DNA from: Enterobacter sp. Cy-643
GTDB lineage: Bacteria; Pseudomonadota; Gammaproteobacteria; Enterobacterales; Enterobacteriaceae
Direction: 5' to 3'
Length of the DNA: 64,000 nt
Assembly: GCF_011752815.1 (NCBI RefSeq)
Contig: NZ_VWWV01000004.1
Coordinates: forward strand, 186,001-250,000
Below are positions 60,984 through 64,000 of the stretch, one piece after another; the first letter of the stretch is position 1; every line of letters starts with the position of its first letter. Made by a program: the position numbers and the translations under genes. Under the pieces are notes generated by a model. It saw only the letters and a list, made by a program, of their open reading frames with translations, was not told the DNA's origin and ran no database searches.

Positions 60984-61835
60984 ATGCCGGCACTTCAGTT
61001 TCCCTGTACGATATTCAAAACCCAGAAAAAGATGGATGACTATACCGCCAGCGATATGCACTGCGGCGATCTGTCCGAAATTGATTTGAGGGCGCGGTTT
61101 CATCTGTTAGACGTTTCCACCAGAGTGAACCCTTACACGTTAACGGCAATCAGCCCCTTCAGCCAGCCGCACTCAATGTTCCATGGCTCCCGAGGAGAAG
61201 GTAAAAAACTGACCCAGAGGGAGTGTGCAGAGATCCTTTTTGATGAGTTTCGGCACCTATCCCGTCCGTTTGCGTGTCACCCCCCTTACAACATGCTGAT
61301 TAAGCTGATGATTTCCCATATGCAGAAAAATAGCGACAAATCGTTCTGCCATCCATTACTGGATAGCGCCTTGAAGGCGCATATTTTAAGTGATAGTTCG
61401 TCTGAAAACAGTACAAGGCTCCGTTTGCAGAAAGTTTTCGGACGGTATATTGACTGGGAGAAAGGCTGTTATCCTGCAGAGAATCTGGGGCAACTGACTG
61501 AAGCGATTATGTTTGCACGTCTACCAAAATTTGACCGCTTTCAGGATAACTTTAACGGACTGGGCATCACCGTGCACGATACCTGGGCAACACATATCAC
61601 GATTAAGTCTCTGGTGGTTGGTAAAGCGCGCTATCGTGCCGTTGTGCATTATAAAGTCCAGGACCATTTTGGGCTGGATGATGAGGATATTTCAAAGGTG
61701 AAATTTAACCAGTTCCGGTTTTTCCGGATCTGGTTTGTCCTCCAGCGCTACAGCGAGTTTGCCTTTAAACCCTTTATGACCAATATGCAAGCTAGCATTG
61801 ACATTACCGGGGGGCGAAATGACATTCAAAAATAA
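60984..61835 (+). CDS. DUF3289 (YPO3983-type) protein
   Basis: 283 residues, no signal peptide. Segments typical of the family as I know it: DYTASDMHCGDLSEIDLRARFHLLDVS, NPYTLTAISPFSQPHSMFHGSRGEGKKLTQRECAEILFDEFRHLS and GITVHDTWATHITIKSL. The C-terminus FRFFRIWFVLQRYSEFAFKPFMTNM then ASIDITGG closes the domain. Function unknown; relatives often occur near secretion-system or toxin loci. Start ATG follows CAGGAAGGTCTTT. Its end overlaps the first DUF943 gene by 17 bp. Confidence 0.82.
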   Translation: MPALQFPCTIFKTQKKMDDYTASDMHCGDLSEIDLRARFHLLDVSTRVNPYTLTAISPFSQPHSMFHGSRGEGKKLTQRECAEILFDEFRHLSRPFACHPPYNMLIKLMISHMQKNSDKSFCHPLLDSALKAHILSDSSSENSTRLRLQKVFGRYIDWEKGCYPAENLGQLTEAIMFARLPKFDRFQDNFNGLGITVHDTWATHITIKSLVVGKARYRAVVHYKVQDHFGLDDEDISKVKFNQFRFFRIWFVLQRYSEFAFKPFMTNMQASIDITGGRNDIQK

Positions 61836-62277
61836 GAAAGCACTTTCCTTGCTAGTTTTTGCGAGCTGTGTGTTAGCAGGTTACCTGCTATGGGAGTCAC
61901 TTCGCCCGGTGGAGATTGTCGCCGTGCATCAGAGAAATTCCTATAGCAGTGTTTTAGTTAAAAATTTCCCTTTTACGAGTAGAGGTAAAATAAACTGGTG
62001 GCTGGAAAATAAAGAGATGCTTAAAGCGAAGTATGATATCCCAAGACCTGCATCTTACGGTGGCTATACGATTGATTTTTGGCTATTCGGTGAGGGCTAT
62101 AAAGAAGAGGGGAAGTATGACCGACTCTGTTTCGATGATATGAAAACAAAAGTTAACTGCATTGATAAGGATGTGGTTTTCATTGTTGACTACAGTAAAA
62201 ATATGGGGTTAGAGCTCACTGTTAATGGCAGTGTCTACAGGCTGGAAGAAAATGGCAATCTTATAAAAATATATTGA
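61819..62277 (+). CDS. DUF943 protein, copy 1
   Basis: 152 residues with one N-terminal membrane span or uncleaved signal (KKALSLLVFASCVLAGYLLWESL). An exported domain follows with RPVEIVAVHQRNSYSSVLVK, NFPFTSRGKINWWLENKEML and FWLFGEGYKEEGKYDRLCFDDM. These match the DUF943 family. Start overlaps the DUF3289 gene, so the two are coupled. Nearly duplicated in the next gene. Role unknown. Confidence 0.83.
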   Translation: MTFKNKKALSLLVFASCVLAGYLLWESLRPVEIVAVHQRNSYSSVLVKNFPFTSRGKINWWLENKEMLKAKYDIPRPASYGGYTIDFWLFGEGYKEEGKYDRLCFDDMKTKVNCIDKDVVFIVDYSKNMGLELTVNGSVYRLEENGNLIKIY

Positions 62278-62334
62278 GAGCACTTTTTATTGATGATTAA
62301 TGTCACGGGGATAATTGATATCACAGGGGGCGCA

Positions 62335-62793
62335 ATGAAATTAAAAAATAAGAAATCACTTTCCTTGCTAGTTGTGGCGAGCTGTGTGTTAGCAGGTTAC
62401 CTGCTATTGCAGTCATTTCGCCCGGTGGAGATTGTCGCTGTTCATCAGAGAAATACCTATAGCAGTGTTTTAGTTAAAAATTTCCCTTTTACGAAAAAAG
62501 GGAAAATAAACTGGTGGCTGGAAAACAAGGATATGCTGAAAGCCAGGTATGATATCCCCAGACCTGCATCCTACGGTGGCTACACTATTATTTTTTGGCT
62601 GTTCGGTGAGGGATATAAAGAGGAGGGAAAGTATGATCGACTCTGTTTCGATGATATGGAAACAAAAGTCAACTGCATTGATAAAGATTCAGTTTTTAGA
62701 ATCAGCAACAGCAAAAATAGAGGGGTTACGTTCACGTTTGATGATGGTATTTATAGGCTGGAAGAAAATGGCAATCTTATAAAGATATATTGA
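62335..62793 (+). CDS. DUF943 protein, copy 2
   Basis: 152 residues, clearly a tandem paralogue of copy 1. The two share almost all of the first 125 residues (same membrane segment, RPVEIVAVHQRN, GKINWWLENK, GEGYKEEGKYDRLCFDDM) and the end YRLEENGNLIKIY. They diverge between, where copy 1 has DYSKNMGLELTVNGS and copy 2 SNSKNRGVTFTFDDG. ATG at 62335 follows a GGGGGCGCA site; the 57-bp gap repeats part of the sequence before copy 1 (GATATCACAGGGGGCG versus GACATTACCGGGGGGCG), as expected after a duplication. Confidence 0.83.
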   Translation: MKLKNKKSLSLLVVASCVLAGYLLLQSFRPVEIVAVHQRNTYSSVLVKNFPFTKKGKINWWLENKDMLKARYDIPRPASYGGYTIIFWLFGEGYKEEGKYDRLCFDDMETKVNCIDKDSVFRISNSKNRGVTFTFDDGIYRLEENGNLIKIY

Positions 62794-62897
62794 TGACCTC
62801 TTTTTTATTAATGACTACTGTGGCGGGCGTCATTAAATATGCAGAAAGGAAAAAAATAATGAAGTACTTTCTCTGCTATTCAAGCATAAGAACATCT

Positions 62898-62936
62898 CTC
62901 AGCCCGGCTGGTGAAAATCACACAATCCGGGCTGAG
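62898..62936. terminator. Hairpin between DUF943 copy 2 and the omptin gene
   Basis: CTCAGCCCGG (62898-62907) pairs perfectly with CCGGGCTGAG (62927-62936) around a 19-base loop, in the 170-bp gap between convergent genes. No long T tract. Confidence 0.6.
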
Positions 62937-62963
62937 TTTCCTCAACTTGATCTGCAAAACCCT

Positions 62964-63896
62964 TTAGAAGCGATACTGAATTCCGACGCCATAGGTGTAG
63001 CTGTCGTTACTCAGGCCCGCTGACCCGCTGCCCTGGGTCCAGGTTTCCCCGGTATTATTATCGTGGGTTTTGGTTGAAGCTTTTGCTTCAGCAAAACGTG
63101 TCCAGGTTAATTCCGTGTACAGCCGGGTATTTGGTGTGACGTAATAACCGGCCGAGACGGTTGCAGCGTAATAATTGGAATGGCTACTTTTTTCGCTAAA
63201 GCTCAGCTGACGCATATAGTGCTCGTCATTATCCTGCGCGTTAACCAGCGGGCTGAATTTAAATTGCCCTGCAATATCAAAATCCTGATAGCGATAGCTG
63301 CTGGTCAGCCCAATATACGGCACGCTGAATTTCTGGCTATAACCAATCCCCGGTTTCCCGGCAGGGAATTCACCGACAAGTGCACCGTTGAAATAATTAT
63401 ATGAGCCGCCTCTGGCCGTCCAGCTATAGCGTGTTTCCTGGTAACCGGTGACGATGCCGAGATTATAAGTCGGTTCCTTCAACAGCCAGCCGGTCAGGTT
63501 GAGATCGAACTGATTGGCGTAATTCAGGCTGGTATCAGGGTGGGTGGATTTGTCACTCCAGCGGCTCTGGCCAGGCGTTTGCCAGTCATAGTCGGACATA
63601 TGTGAGCCGCGAGAGGCGAAGGTTGTCCAGCCGTTAGCATTGAGGGTGATGTAGCGCTGTGCGTCCCAGCTAATACCGCCTTTAATAATAGGGGTATTTT
63701 TTATTTTCCATTTTAGTTCACTTAATTTACTGCCATCGCCTTGATTATAAACGAGCTCTTTAGATTCTCCGTTTAAAACGCTGGTGGAAATATTCGTGGT
63801 AACTGCATCGGGTGAAAAATTAAAGCTGGTTGAAGCGAGCAGCGCCGGGCTAAACAGCAATGCGGCGGCTACAGGCAGGTATTTTTGCTTGTGCAT
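62964..63896 (-). CDS. Omptin-family outer-membrane protease
   Basis: 310-residue outer-membrane aspartyl-type protease of the OmpT/Pla/PgtE family. Signal peptide MHKQKYLPVAAALLFSPALLA. Catalytic residues are visible as the Asp pair in SHMSDYDW (Asp102, Asp104) and the Asp-His pair in NDEHY (Asp224, His226). The C-terminus YGVGIQYRF ends in Phe as needed for barrel assembly. Omptins cleave surface peptides, plasminogen or antimicrobial peptides; which applies is not readable. A dyad CCTGT-ACGG-ACAGG (63948-63961) lies about 50 bp upstream. Confidence 0.93.
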   Translation of the reverse strand: MHKQKYLPVAAALLFSPALLASTSFNFSPDAVTTNISTSVLNGESKELVYNQGDGSKLSELKWKIKNTPIIKGGISWDAQRYITLNANGWTTFASRGSHMSDYDWQTPGQSRWSDKSTHPDTSLNYANQFDLNLTGWLLKEPTYNLGIVTGYQETRYSWTARGGSYNYFNGALVGEFPAGKPGIGYSQKFSVPYIGLTSSYRYQDFDIAGQFKFSPLVNAQDNDEHYMRQLSFSEKSSHSNYYAATVSAGYYVTPNTRLYTELTWTRFAEAKASTKTHDNNTGETWTQGSGSAGLSNDSYTYGVGIQYRF

Positions 63897-64000
63897 GATG
63901 TATCGTTCTGTTTTCTATCACATTGGTTTGGTGTTGCAAAAAATAAACCTGTACGGACAGGTATAAGGCCGTAAGGATTTATTGTTGCGCGATAAATTAT

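Noticed and set aside
62790-63023. 77-codon ORF after DUF943 copy 2
   Set aside because: Runs through the hairpin and into the omptin gene on the opposite strand; no similarity and no plausible domain.

Overview
The window is chromosomal DNA from a member of the Enterobacteriaceae. Many genes read as close relatives of Escherichia coli genes over their full length (dsdCXA, emrD, idnDOTR, fdoGHI-fdhE, fdhD, aldB, selAB, yibF, mtlADR-yibL, yjiRS, nudI). The gene order is only partly that of E. coli, and the genus cannot be fixed from the sequence alone. The core is GC-rich. Several insertions are visibly AT-rich: the deaminase region near 28.2-30.0 kb, the endonuclease-like gene at 38.6-39.7 kb and the block after 60.7 kb.

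Layout. 0-2.5 kb: polar amino acid ABC transporter with tandem terminators. 2.5-6.1 kb: MFS transporter, LacI regulator and nucleoside hydrolase as one leftward operon, with a palindromic operator inside its promoter. 6.3-10.1 kb: D-serine locus (dsdA, dsdX, divergent dsdC). 10.1-22.3 kb: emrD, a FhuE-like siderophore receptor, three LysR regulators with their neighbours (SDR, DHA2 exporter), a metallophosphoesterase, a small lipoprotein, GNAT and HAD enzymes. 22.3-27.1 kb: L-idonate catabolism idnDOTR with an IdnR/GntR-type operator and a CRP site, but no idnK beside it.

27.2-30.2 kb is an accessory region next to the selenocysteine tRNA gene selC. It holds an unknown 176-residue protein divergent from a small ribbon-helix-helix protein, and an AvcD-type nucleoside deaminase (known anti-phage family). 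A 59-codon ORF starting at GTG overlaps the end of the deaminase gene. The structured AT-rich leader of the deaminase gene is where an AvcI-type antitoxin RNA would lie.

30.2-45.4 kb gathers selenoprotein and formate functions. selC, fdhE, fdoI, fdoH, fdoG (with an in-frame UGA read as Sec196), fdhD, selB and selA all lie within 15 kb. A RelBE/StbDE-type toxin-antitoxin pair and a solitary HsdR-N-type nuclease-like gene sit between fdhD and aldB, and an ERIC element separates fdoG from fdoH. SelA, SelB and selC supply the Sec decoding that FdoG needs; FdhD and FdhE mature the enzyme.

45.4-51.8 kb: LysR and quinone oxidoreductase pair, then the mannitol operon mtlADR with four good CRP sites, and yibL. 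52-64 kb: a large autotransporter, a YhcN-type periplasmic protein, a GNAT/cupin pair, yjiS/yjiR, a HEPN-domain membrane protein (STY4199-like), nudI, a DUF3289 gene followed by two tandem DUF943 paralogues, and an omptin protease. A family of CCCTCTCCC/GGGAGAGGG palindromic intergenic repeats recurs six times, twice as head-to-head pairs. No CRISPR array, insertion sequence, integrase or rRNA was seen.
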